Below are positions 12,892 through 23,446 of a DNA stretch of 64,000 nt, in pieces. The stretch's first letter is position 1, and each line of letters starts with the position of its first letter. The stretch spans positions 124,001 to 188,000 of the forward strand of contig NSJX01000042.1 in NCBI GenBank assembly GCA_002286715.1. Direction: 5' to 3'. The position numbers and the translations under genes are program-made. Below the pieces are notes generated by a model that ran no database searches, was not told the DNA's origin, and worked only from the letters and a program-made list of their open reading frames with translations. Origin of the DNA: Dentipellis sp. KUC8613. Its lineage: Eukaryota; Basidiomycota; Agaricomycetes; Russulales; Hericiaceae.

Positions 12892-15800
12892 TCACTCCCC
12901 ACCCTCATCCTCGCCATCCGACGACGGCGGCGGCGACGGGTGCGCAACCGCCCACGACGGCCTGCGGCGCCTCACCTCGAGCGGCGCCACCGCGTCCTCC
13001 TCGGAGCTGCTCCCCTCGTCGTCGTCCTGGAAGATCTCGCGCGTCGTCGGCGGGTCCGACAGGCCGACGTCCTCCGACGTGCGCGCGAAGAAGCTCGAGT
13101 CGTCGTCATCGTCGTCATCATCGTCGTACGAGCCCTCTTCGGAGCTCGCGGAGAGGTTCACGAGCGGGCTCGGCGCGTGCGGGCGCAGGCTCGACGCGTG
13201 CCGCGAGAACGCGTGCGGCTCGAGCGCCGCGGGGTCCGGCTGCGTCGCGGGGTCGCGCCCGATGACGGGGTGGCGCAGGTCGTGCGGGACGGCCGTGAGC
13301 GTCGTCGTCGCGGGCGCCGCGTCGGCGGCGACGAACGCGTCGAGCCCGGCGAAGTGCGGCACGGGGGGCACGGGGACGACGAGCCCGCCGGACGGCGTCG
13401 GCGGGAGCGGCGTGCCGATGCCGCCGGCGCCGAAGAGGAGCACGTCGTCGTCGAGCAGCGCGTCGTGCTCGCCCGAGTGCACGCTCGTCACCTCGGACGC
13501 GGGCCCGCCGCTCCCGACGCCGTGCGCGCTCCCGCCGACACCCACACCAACGCCCACGCCCACACCGACGCCGCGCCGGCTGTACTCGCCGACGTCGCCC
13601 CAGCTCGAGGCGCGGATGGCGGGCGTGACGTGCGAGAAGTCGGCGCGCTTGGCGAGCACTTCGTCGCTCGCGCGCGCGGCGCCCGTGGCAGACCCTGGGC
13701 TGGGCCCGCCGGAGCCAGAGCTCTGACGGCTCGGTTTGATGGACGTGCCAGGAGAGGAGGCCGACGTCGACGCTTCGTGCGGTCCGGGGCCGTACGTGAC
13801 GTTGCGGCCGACGCGCCAGCGGCCGATCGGGCCCAGGGAGAAACGCGAGCGCGGACGCTCGCGGCCGGGCGACTCTTCGCCTGTGCTTGAGGTTGGGCTG
13901 AAGGACCGCGCGGAGGATGGCACGGGCGCCGCGTCTGGGAGCAGGAATGGGATGGAGCCGCGGCGCGCCATGGCGGAGGCAGGTGGCGGGGAGGCGGGGC
14001 GCCGGTCGACGGAGTTGGAACGCTTGGTGTCTGCCGTGGAGACGGTGCCATGGACGGAGGGTGGACGAGAAGTGGGTTGGGAGCGTTCCTTGCCCCGTGA
14101 CTTGTCTTGAGAGCGGCGACTTCTATGGGAAACCTGCGACTGCGTGTAACGCTTGGAGTAGCGACTCATGGAAGCCTGGGGAGCGGAGCGAACACCGATG
14201 TCATTCTCTGCACGGTCGCCCACAGAGCGGAAAGAGGTGCGTGGTCGCAGAGGCCGGAGGAGAGACGAGATGCGATTCCGCCAAGTCTCGCTCCAGAAGA
14301 AACGCAGAGGCGAGATGGCCTCGTTGATAGCCTGGTCTGTGACGTCGTTGGGATGGAGGTCGGGCGTCGTATCCCTCAGCCACTTGTTGCCGTCTGCAAT
14401 ACCGTACAGGATCCAAGGATGTGTCTGCTAGGACGGAAGAGGTAAACCTGACGAACGCCGATGGGAAAGCGGACTATATGCGCACCTTGACCTCGTCCAG
14501 CGTGATCCGCTTCTTCGCATCCTTCTGCAGAAACCTGTCCAGCAGCGCTACCACGATCGCCCCGCTCCGCTTGTAATCCTTCGACTTGCCCTTGATGACA
14601 GGGTGCCGTCCTCCAGTCGGTATCTGGTCGACGCCCATCGTCTCACGCACGTCCCAGTCCTGCGTGCATATCGCTTGATAGAGCGAGAACTCGGAGTGGC
14701 CCTCGCCTCGGAACGGGGTGCGGCCAAATAGGAGACTGTACAGCGTGACACCAAGTGCCCAAACGTCGATGGCCTTCGTAATCGGTGGACGGCGGCTGCC
14801 CGAGGCGTGCACTGTGGCGCTGGACCCACCTGCGTCGGGCGACGCGCTGCCGGGCACATCGCTGCTGTTGCCGAAGTCGTAGACGACCTCAGGGGCGAGG
14901 AACGCAGGCGTGCCCGCCGTCTTGGCGAGGTCCGAGTCGTCGAGAAACAGCGCATCGTCCGGGTCTTCGGGCTTTGATGCGTCGCCGGCCCCGCGCAGTC
15001 GCTGGGCGGCGGAGATGTGCGCGACACCAAAGTCGGTGATCTTCACTGTTCGCCGGTCCCAGGTCCACATGAGATTGGCGGGCTTGATGTCGCGGTGGAT
15101 GATACCTTGTGCGTGCACTAGGGTGGATGTTAAGATGCAAGAGAGAGGTGGACGAAGAGGCTCCTCGTACAGTATTCGAGGCCGAGAATGACGTCGCGGC
15201 AGATACGTCGCGTCTGGTCGACCTTCAGGATAGGGTTGTTGTCGCTGTCGCGCCATTTGATCTCGCCGCCGCCCAGGTACTCCATGACTGCGGGCGCGAG
15301 GTCAGCGATGGGTCACTTACTGGTAACTATGGCTTGCGGCCAAGAATGAAATGGCACCCCAACACGCGTGCGGGCGCTCGGCGAAAGTGGCAACACGGCG
15401 GCGTAGGGCACGAATATCTACTGGGAAATCGCACTCACTCATATATATCTTTTTATAGAGCTTGTCGTCGATGACTTCGAGGAGGCGGACGACGTGTGGG
15501 TGGCGACATCTTTTCATGAGCGCGATCTCGCGCTTGATCTTGTATTCTGTGCTGCCCAGGTTGTCGGTGAGCGGGACATGGTTTCCGGAGGCGGGGATAT
15601 TGCGTCTCCTGAGTTTCTGCAGCTTCTCTTGGCGTGCGTTCTTGCGCGAGACGACTTTCATGGCCTGCGTGTACGTGAGCGGGGTGGTCGGTACGGCAGC
15701 GAGAAGAGGAGACGCACGACGAGAGCACCACCCTTGGAGAGGTCAGAACAGCGAAAGACCTCGCCATGCTGGCCCTTGCCAACGAGCGGCCCCCGCTGGT

Positions 15801-15933
15801 ACTGGTTGAGGATGAGCTGTGATGTTCGTGGGTCCTTGTCCGCGTGTACGCTCTGGGTGACGGCGACCTCGTCAGAGGGATCGAAGGGGACGTGTGTGCC
15901 GACGACCTGGAGGCCTGAGCGGTCCATCTCCAT
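12892..15933 (-). CDS. Ser/Thr protein kinase of the CaMKK / Ssp1 / Sak1 family
   Basis: Exons in transcript order are 15933-15718, 15664-15439, 15287-15171, 15117-14486 and 14427-12892 (908 residues). Kinase motifs: glycine loop VGKGQHGEVF (~51-60), AMKVV lysine (~75), HRDIKPANLMW, DFGVAHI, AGTPAFLAPEVV and DVWALGVTLYSLLFGRTPF. Two features point to CaMKK: the Arg/Pro-rich insert before helix C (NIPASGNHVPLTDN) and the insert between DFG and the TAGTPAF activation segment. In yeasts this family (Sak1, Tos3, Elm1, Ssp1) phosphorylates the AMPK Snf1/Ssp2; that role is inferred here. The long C-terminal tail is Ser/Pro-rich, has a (GV)n run and an acidic segment (YDDDDDDDDDSS). The domain ends at the 14486/14427 splice (THPWILYGIADGNKW). 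Start is the first ATG at 15933; no calmodulin-binding helix is obvious. Confidence 0.88.
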
Positions 15934-16228
15934 CGCGTGTGCACAGCTGCACGCGGGGACGGAGAGAGGAGGAGGAAGAGGAGAAGAGAGAAAGGGGAGA
16001 CTGATGGACGGCGGCAAGAGCCTTCTGTGGCTGCATCAACTGCGCCACCGCAAGCCATTTACGAGATCGCCCCGCAAATCTGATCATTAACTTGACATTA
16101 ACGCCTTGTTTTCTGCCCTGCTTTACATCCTACTTGCACACTACATAACGTACAGAGCCCCCTTTCTACTCCAGCCAGCACCGACACTGCGGGCAGCGAC
16201 AATTACCCTCGCTTCCACAGGCCCCCTC

Positions 16229-16587
16229 TCAACGGGGGCACTTGCATTTGTCTTCCTCCTTCACGTCCTTCATGACCTGCGGGGGAAAAAGGCGCCCATC
16301 AGAACATGTCGCTGGAATCCTCCGCACGCTAAAGGGAATTTCTAGCCGCAGCTCAGGTCTGCCACGTCCGTGACATAACAGAGGGTCATCCACGCGCGCC
16401 GGACCTCGTTACGCACCGATTCGACGTGCTTCCCGCAACCCTACAAACGTCGACGTCGCGGCCGGATGGAAGGGGCGAGAAAGGTGATGTCAGTCTGTGA
16501 TCTCGACGTCGACGCCTTATGAATGCAGAACGCGCTCACCGCCCACGTCGTCTTCCCGCACTGCTCGCACTTGACGGCGTAACACAT
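16229..16587 (-). CDS. 39-residue zinc-ribbon-like microprotein (CxxCGKTTW...CxC)
   Basis: Tiny spliced gene: exons 16587-16540, 16440-16417 and 16276-16229 (48+24+48 nt, 39 residues). The start is MCYAVKCEQCGKTTWA, the middle is GCGKHVES, and the end is CKCPR followed by TGA. All three exons join in phase 0 with GT-AG introns of 99 and 140 nt. Short proteins with C-x-x-C-G-K-T-T-W, GCGxH and C-x-C-P-R recur in fungal genomes; a single zinc-binding fold is likely from the Cys/His spacing, but the role is unknown. ATG 16587 is chosen because it sits directly before the conserved motif; upstream sequence adds no ATG in frame. It lies about 300 bp upstream of the kinase start, same strand. Confidence 0.8.
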
Positions 16588-17229
16588 GTCCACGGGCGTA
16601 GAACGGCCAGATGCGATCATTGTGATGAGGCTGCCAAGCGGTGAGAGTCTCTTGTCATCAGCGAACACCCCTATGAGCGCCTAACGACTCACTAATAGGA
16701 TTCAGAGAGGCTGTTCGACAAGAGACGGATGGGGATCAGATGTTTGCTCCGTTTGACACCAGGTATGATGGCGTAGTTAGACTTTTACTCACCAATGGCA
16801 GTCGTGGATCACAGTGGAACTGAGCCTTGGGCTTCACGAGCACACGGGCCTTTATATGACAGTTGGCCAGTCTGACTGTATTCTCCATCTAGGCGCCCAA
16901 AATCACGTGTGTCTACGGCTCTTGTCATGCGTCGGTCGGGGGAGGATATCGCAGCCCGAGGCACTTCCCCTTCCTCGCTATCATAGTCAAATTGTCGCTG
17001 GTCATCGTGCGCCAGCCACTCGCAAAGGCAGCTCAAAGTATAACGAGAATATCCGACCTCCACCTCATGGTTTCACGCCTCTGAACTCTAAAGCTCGGCG
17101 CTCAACTCGACTCAGCACCACACAAGTACTGCATATATATGCGTCGCGGCTGGAACTCTGGCGATACTCTTGACAGATCTGCAACTCGTTTTGCTGAGAA
17201 GACCTCGTACTTGGCTGCTCACCAGCGCC
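16588..17229. other. Intergenic region upstream of the zinc-ribbon gene
   Basis: Should contain the 5' leader and promoter of the minus-strand microprotein. A TATA-like ATATATATGC is at about 17131-17140 on +, upstream of the ATG at 17230. No ORF with supportable coding character. Confidence 0.5.
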
Positions 17230-19500
17230 ATGGCTCATGCTGCATTGTGGCCTGTGGGTCCACCCACGCGCCGTACGCTCGGGAGTAAGTACGTCTCGCT
17301 CTGAAATTATCTATGAACCATATTCATCTCTTTTAATTTCCCTCGACAACACTTACTTATGCCCATTGTGATCTATAGATTTCAAGCCATACTATGCGTC
17401 GTACCGGCCTGGAAGAGCAAATCATTTTCTATGGCGGGATTCACAGATATCGTGCGCATTCAGCAACCAGCCAAGGCACTTATATCGCGGAACTCCAGCC
17501 CACCCTATCTTGTCGCGTTCCATCCGTTCCTCATGACTGGAGCGCGGTCGGCCCGTCCTCGCGCCCATCGTCTGCCCGCGATAGCCGTACCCCTGACGGT
17601 GTGACCGGCTGGACATTCGCACCGGCCTCGGGTCTTATTTTGGTCAATCCACCGTTTAGGACAGTGGTATGTGGCAATTCTTGCACAATGTATTTTTTTG
17701 CTTCATTGAATCTCTTTTCAGCAATCCCAAAATATGCGTTCCAAAGTGACATCGGCATTTCCTACAGCCTGCCTCCACCTCGGGACTCACAATCGCTGAA
17801 TTCCACGGACAATATATCTTCGAGAATTTTACTGGCATGCTGCGACCGCAGTCACGTGCCAACACCAATACAATCTCAATATCCGGGACGTTTGACTTAT
17901 TCCGACCGATGTCTGATTCGCGACAGCGGTACCCAACAACTCTCGCGCGACTCATTATCTGCTCTATTGCGTCGCATTCCAGGAATCTCAAAATGTTCAC
18001 TTGTTCTCTGCCGCGACCGAAGTGCCAGTGTCATCCTCCTAAGTACAGCCATCCGGATTCCCTCCGCCTCTGCGCTGACGATCGCTCGACGCTCTTGCTG
18101 ATTTCGCTGGCATACAGACTTTGCATTACCTGTCGGACCGACATATTCCATCTCTTGGGATTCATCCCTCCACGTCACGGCTGGCGACTCGCAGGCTTGT
18201 CATGCGGCTGCTCTTCGTGCGATACCACTGCTGCTTTCACCTCGACCATTCGAATGCAAAGAAAAATTTTCGTCGCACCTGGCGCGCGTATATGGTGTAC
18301 AGTCGTGTACTTCGTGGGGGGCCGGTACCTTCTGGCGGATCGATTGGTCGTTTACAGCTGCTCTTCATCCATCGCCACTTTTTGCATCAGCTATTCAATC
18401 GCAGAGGAGAAATCCCTCGTCGCACCTGGCTTGCGTACATGGTCTACAGCCGTGTACTCCCTAGGGAGGGGGGGGGGGTCATTTACCAGCTATGCCAACT
18501 CTGTCGATGCTTGCGACAATGGTCTCGCGCGCTCCATGCTCTCGTGCGAACTGTTTGCCGGACTGGCCTACAGATCGCTCGTGTAAGGCAGTCGACCCAG
18601 CAGGGGTTGCCGACCCAGTATGGAATACACGGCTATATGCTCTATCGTTGTCGCTGCCCAGTCTCCATCGACCTTCGTTGCAATGTATGCGGGCTCGGAC
18701 AGCAAGTCTTGACTTCGGCCATAGTGGGCGCTCGTGGCTGCAATTGAACCTCCGTGGTATATGCCAAGATGGTCCATTCGCGCATCGTACCTTCCAAAGT
18801 GAGCGTGGTTTCCGTCTACAGACGACGGGGTCTTAGGCTGATCACACATCAGGGGCCGTTGAACAAAACCGAGGTTCTCCCGCCCATTCAAACCGTAGAT
18901 ACCGTGGCACATCGGCTGTTGACAAACCACCTCCACCCCCTCCGTGTAGGCCCGCAACCGTACATGTCAACTACGTCCTGCGTTTTCTCCTCGCCAGCTT
19001 GACCCTGTCGACCTCATCTCTCAGCGCAGACATACCTCCACTGCGTCGCTCTCGACAGTCTCAACGCGTCCGCATCCCCGTCGACGTTGCGCACCGCGAA
19101 CACAAGTGGGTGATGGACGGCAGCAAGTTGCGCTGTCCCACTCACAACCTCGCATGATATGTTTATCATCTAGCGGGGATCAAACTCACCGCTGCCGCTT
19201 GGTTTGTCGCCGCCCATATGTCACCTCGCCTCATTCTAGGCTATGAAGCACTTTTCTATACCATTAAAGATAGGCCCGCTATTCAGTCTGGCGGATGTTG
19301 CAAAAACGATCGACGAGCATGTGAAGAATGCTCCCGTTTCTCCCCTTTATCCGTACCCGTGAGCATCGCCTACATCGCGCCCCCGACCCTGGCGATTTGC
19401 AGCTGGAATGCAGGCCTGACGCGTTCGACCAGGGTGTCTGCTCTTATCGAATGGCACACGGGCAAGTGCGGGCACCACGGCCATCAGTGACCGCGGCATC
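17230..19500 (+). pseudogene. Decayed unidentified gene, copy A (relic X)
   Basis: I do not recognise the product. Protein-like fragments lie on the + strand with intron-like joins (GTAAGT at 17290; GTATGT at 17667 to TTTTCAG at about 17720) but in different frames broken by stops. From about 18,470 the DNA matches 23.5-24.4 kb. Shared pieces are a CxAVDPAGVxDPVW segment, SLDFG-x-x-G-x-SWLQ followed by NLRGICQDG, HQGPLN-x-TEV-x-PPIQTVDTVA, and LADVAKTIDEHVKNAPVSPL. Conservation of these peptides between copies suggests they were once coding, while stops and single-base shifts in both argue neither is now intact. A minus-strand reading of 18568-18957 is also open, so strand is uncertain. Confidence 0.35.
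18198..18480. repeat. Internal tandem duplication, two units of about 145 bp
   Basis: The stretch around 18198-18330 recurs at about 18346-18480: each has a GCTGCTCTTC box, then a ~60-bp block whose translations read RRTWRAYMVYSRVL and RRTWLAYMVYSRVL, then a G-rich tail. Seen directly; units are diverged (roughly 70-80% in the best block). Lies inside relic X. Confidence 0.65.
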
Positions 19501-20625
19501 CCTGCATCTCGCGACGCGATTCCGCAGGACGGGTGCAGCAGCGCGTCAAGCACGAAGAGACTCGGCAAACATCAAAGCGCTCGTCACAAGCGACGTCGAC
19601 GACTCAACGGGAGTTTCGCGTGCTCTTGATGCAGTGCTGTCGTCGCAAGCCTGCAGGCACAAGAAGATTTCAATCCTGCGCATAGCCACTCCAGACCGGA
19701 GAGCATGCATGCCCGGTCCTGCAACTGCAACTGCTTCTGAGGCCTCAGGGCCTTTGTCTTTGTGGCGCGCGTTCTTCAGAGCCACCCGGCGATCTTCCTT
19801 ATCGAGGTCGATGGAGACTACGAGCCACCATCTGCCGCCATTCACGAAAACTGTTTCATGGATTTTTCTGGCGTCATTCAAGGTTATGTTGGCTTTTGAC
19901 GCGACACAGAACAGAAGATCTGCAGGAGCGCAATGTTCCAGGCCGGTTACTCCCACATGCGACGATGTTGGGTCGGAGTTGTCGGCTTCGTATGCGGTAT
20001 CAATGTCGCGCACTGGCATCGCTCCCTCATCCGTAAGCACTCTTGATCGACAGTGATTCTCAATGCACTACTATTTGTATTTCCCATGCCATTGACGCGG
20101 TGTCGTCGTGTCTGGAAGTCGATATGGCTCACGGCTCACGCGCTCGCGTGTGGCCGATGCTGACCGCCACAACGCTCATGATTGAAATTTCTTCCGGCCA
20201 ATCCATCATCTGTCAATCTCATCAATTCCGACCCTGTCAGACAGACCGAACCGCAGAGCGATCTCGCTTGCAAGGAACCCAGCGGAGCAGCCTGTGTACC
20301 TTCTGAGAATGGGTCCACAATATTCTGAGGCTCGTCGACAGTTGTCTTCTTCAATATGCCGAAAGTCTAACTCCCCATGGCCATACACTGGCATAGGCTC
20401 AGAAAATCCTGGCAAGCGTTTGCGTCTGTTCGCAGATAATCTCGAATGCAATGTTCCCTTAGTCGAACATAAGCACGTAAGGTCGGTGACTTCCGTGCAC
20501 TCCGCATTCATCTGTGGTAGGAATTTTCTGAACATCGCCGTGCACTTCCGCTAGTGCGACAAATGGTTCCGGTGTCCCAAAGCCACCCCAGCAACCCGAT
20601 AACGCGGCCATGCATATCCAAAATG
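19501..20625. other. Region upstream of protease 1
   Basis: 19.5-20.05 kb holds a 164-codon minus-strand ORF (19546-20040) without recognisable motifs or a matching copy in 25-26 kb. From about 20.1 kb on, the sequence matches 25.75-26.27 kb and so belongs to the duplicated protease promoter region. Confidence 0.45.
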
Positions 20626-20634
20626 CTATAAGTA
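20626..20634 (+). promoter_or_regulatory. TATA box of protease 1
   Basis: CTATAAGTA, 111 bp before ATG 20737. The flanking GCGGCCATGCATAT...GCTATAAGTACGC is nearly identical upstream of protease 2, at the same distance, which supports a conserved core promoter. Confidence 0.7.
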
Positions 20635-20736
20635 CGCTTCGACTGCATCGTCGTTTGCTCAGGCTGGTCCTTCCCATTCCTTTCATCTCTCGCACCTTCT
20701 CTTCCACGCATTTCTTCATCCGATACCGTTTCCATC

Positions 20737-22112
20737 ATGCAGTTCACTATGCCCTTCAATGCTCTCCTCGCATCTGTTCTTCTCACTATGTCTATTGGGG
20801 ATGTCCTTGCCGTCCCCACGTCTCATCAGCCTGGTTCGTGGCCTGCTGCTCTCCAGGCGCGCAACACGACCGAGGCGTACGATTCGTACGTGCTCCTTCC
20901 ACCTAATTCATTCCCAGATACCGATCGAAGATTTTCAGGGGGTTGGCTCGCCGTGCTGCGGCACCTTTCTCTACACCCATCACGACTGTCGCCAATGACG
21001 CTGCGTTCCATGTGCAAGCGATCATCGGAAAAAACACGAGACCCTTCCTACTTCATCTCGACTCCGCCACTCCCGATTTCTGGGTCTACTCGGCGACCTG
21101 TCCTCAGCGTGTGCGCTTTTTTTTGCCGGAATGCTCCTCGACTCTATACTGACCTACGACGTCCGATTCAGGGCGCCCACAACGGTGTCACCGCCGCTGC
21201 GCCAAACACGTTTAGGGCGAGCTCTGCTGTCGTCTTGGATGTTTCGTACCAGGACGGAGACAAGGCGGAGGGAGCAGGTGGCATAGACACCGTGCAGTTC
21301 GCCGGCCAGAGGGCCGCAACGCCGGCAATCCAGTTTGGTGTGGCAGATCAGGTCACTGGCCAATTTCCACGCCTCGCCGAAGACGGAGTCCTGGGAATGG
21401 GTCCCCCCGTACGTGCCTGTCTCCTTCCTCGCATAGATCTCGGATAGTGATATTCCATTTCTAGAGCTTCGATGACCCCCCCTTCAACCCGAACGACAAG
21501 GAGGAGCACCTGAACCCCCCTTTCATGCAGAATCTCCTTGCCTCGAGGGTGATCCCGGCCTTGGTTAGCGGCTGGAAGCTGCCCCGAAGCAAGGACGCTG
21601 GCTCTGTCGGCTCCCTCGCATTCGGTGCCCCGGACCCCGCCCACTTCGTCGCCCCCCTCGCCACCGTCAGGTCAGCGCCACTGAGCGCACGGAATAAGAA
21701 GCCGTGGGGTGTCCCCATCACCGCCGCGACCCTCGACACCACGGCTCTCCTCGTGAAGCCGATTTTTGGCTTTGTCGACTTTGGGACCACGGACATCTCG
21801 ATGTCCCCCACCGAGGCGGACGTGATCAACAGCAGGATCGCGGGCGCGAAGAGGGTGTCGGCGGGCAAGTGGAACATCCCCTGCAACACGCAGGCGAAGC
21901 TCACGTTGACGATCGCCGGCAAGGCGTGGCCCATCGACCCGCGCGACCTCGCGTTCGCGCCCGTTGCTGGCGCCGCCGGCCTTTGCCAGTCGAACATCGT
22001 CGGAGAGGAGAAGGTGGCGGGGCAGTGGATCCTAGGTGGCACTTTCCTCAAGAACGTGTACACTGTCCTTGACCAGGGCAGGACTCAGGTTTCCTTCGCG
22101 ACGCCCAAGTAG
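20737..22112 (+). CDS. Secreted A1 (pepsin-like) aspartic protease homologue 1, atypical active site
   Basis: Exons 20737-20885, 20939-21110, 21172-21408 and 21465-22112 encode 401 residues; intron positions are identical in all three paralogues. A signal peptide (LLASVLLTMSIGDVLA) is followed by a short propeptide with a possible Kex2-like site (GLARR). Pepsin-fold landmarks: first Asp loop LHLDSATPDFWVYS, flap-like VSYQDGDKAEG, ADQVTGQFPRLAEDGVLGMG, second Asp loop FGFVDFGTTDISM, and the C-terminal WILGGTFLKNVYTVLD. Both aspartates are present, but the canonical DTG/DSG triads read DSA and DFG. Loss of the invariant Gly in the first loop and of Thr in the second makes normal catalysis doubtful; activity is untested. 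TATA box 111 bp upstream; first protease of copy A. Confidence 0.88.
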
Positions 22113-22877
22113 ATCGAGGGAGCACGACGGCGTTTGTAATGACTTTCATGTAGCGATACGGTATTCGAATATGGATGAATTGCGTGCCAGGTGCACTTTT
22201 CTTCTCTCTTCTAACAAGTTGCGTGATCAGTATCATCGGACTCGGATATTATGTAGAAGTTGGAAGTATGTGCGGGCATTCGAGCGCCGCTTGGTTTGCC
22301 TCGGATTTCTCCGTGGGTTCACTTCGACGCGGCCACGAAACTGTTGCGGCATTGTCGCAATGACAATGGTCGACTGTACAGTTGCCGGTGATACCAAGCT
22401 CTAGCTGCCATCACCTCATAACGATTGTCCCTGGCCGTCGGACCAGCAAACTGCTATAGAGTGCTCAAAGTGAGTTAGTCGCAGTGTTGCTAACGAGAGC
22501 TAGAGGCGCTCATGCTATTGCCCCAAGCTCAGATGTGCGCGATATTATTGCAGGCTGATGCCCTGATAGGCCGCGTTCCTTGCTCCATTTTTCTAGCTTG
22601 CTTTCTCTAGTTTCTCTAATACAAGGCTCCATGGAATCTGTATTCCATCGTCACAGTTTCTATTCCATGCGCACAGGTATCGTATTGAGTCGCCGTCGGC
22701 AACAAATTGTATGCCGACCCGGACCGTCCATGACCTTGCGCCTCGATCGAAACTTATAAGAAGGCTTCCTCAGTAAAGCTGTTTCCTCAGGCTGGTCCTT
22801 CCCCTCCCTTCTCTTTCATCTTTTCGCACTGTTCACTTTTGCGCAGCCGTCCATCAAGTACCATTTTCATCACTGGC
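22113..22877. other. Spacer between protease 1 and the fused remnant
   Basis: Holds the 3' flank of protease 1 (matching that of protease 2) and the promoter of the degenerate protease, including CTTATAAGAA at 22755-22764, the counterpart of the TATA box of protease 3. No independent gene seen. Confidence 0.6.
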
Positions 22878-23165
22878 ATGCGATTCTCCCAGCCTTTCAG
22901 CACTCTCCTTGGATCTGTCGTTCTCACTGTATACGTCGAAGACGTTCTGGCCACCCCTACATCATATCAATTCAATTCTTGGCCCAAAACGTGCGTGCCA
23001 TTTCCGTGCAACTTGGTCGACATAGGCTAATCGATATTCTAGAAATCTTACTCGACGTGCGGTGCCCATCACGACTATCGTGGCGTTTCACGTTCAAACG
23101 ATTATTGGCAAGAATACGCTCTCCACCTCGACTCTGCGTCACCAGGTCTTTGGGTATACCCCTCG
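22878..23165 (+). pseudogene. Truncated aspartic protease remnant (copy A partner of protease 3)
   Basis: Begins MRFSQPFSTLLGSVV with a signal peptide matching protease 3, followed by an intron-like GTGCGTGCC...ATTCTAG and a second exon fragment (NLTRRA, PITTI, VAFHVQTIIGKNT). Relative to protease 3 it has internal deletions (after RRA, within TTIANDA, and after GKNT) and breaks off around the first Asp loop, where SASPDLWVY is no longer in frame. Everything 3' of this is missing and replaced by spacer and ferroportin sequence. Not functional as a protease. Confidence 0.8.
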
Positions 23166-23209
23166 CGAGTTCCGCGCCTTTGCGAAATTTGTCTGCACTG
23201 CTTACTTCT

Positions 23210-23446
23210 GGATCGTTCTCGACTACCGAAGCGTCTTTCCAAAACGCATTCGAGCTCCTCTCGTATCTGTCAACCATGGTCTTTTCCCGCCCAGAGCAAT
23301 TCCGCTACCCGGTCCTGATCAGCTGCGTTGCGGTCTTGTGCGCAGGAACTCCCTATTTGGTTCTCGTGAGGAGGCGGACACTTGATGCATTTCTCGAGCT
23401 ACATCAAGCTTCGGCATGAGATGCAGCGGATTCATGACGGATGGTG
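23210..23446 (+). pseudogene. Orphan last exon of ferroportin (copy A)
   Basis: Nucleotide match to the last ferroportin exon at 32093-32336: FSTTEAS, then ASFQNAFELLSYLSTMVFS and RPEQFRYPVLISCVAV are still readable, ending in TGA at the same place. No upstream ferroportin exons exist in copy A. The join to the protease remnant passes through ~45 bp (about 23165-23210, TTCCGCGCCTTTGCGAAATT) that matches the spacer between protease 3 and ferroportin at about 30340-30410. Two deletions therefore explain the structure. Confidence 0.85.

Larger units (their letters stand above)
18180..23446 (+). repeat. Tandem segmental duplication, copy A
   Basis: Correspondence with copy B by eye: 18.47-19.36 kb with 23.5-24.44 kb; 20.10-22.36 with 25.75-27.99 (promoter plus protease); 22.54-23.16 with 28.17-29.11 (start of the second protease); about 23.165-23.21 with about 30.34-30.41; 23.21-23.446 with 32.09-32.336 (ferroportin last exon). 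Order and orientation are the same, so this is a head-to-tail duplication in which copy A lost most of protease B and ferroportin. Exact borders need a dot plot. Confidence 0.8.

Noticed and set aside
12871..13890. 339-codon plus-strand ORF
   Set aside because: Antisense of the kinase tail; low-complexity RRRR/RAR composition, no motif.
19546..20040. 164-codon minus-strand ORF in the protease 1 upstream region
   Set aside because: No motif; not preserved in copy B; plus-strand frames are equally open. Kept only as a note.
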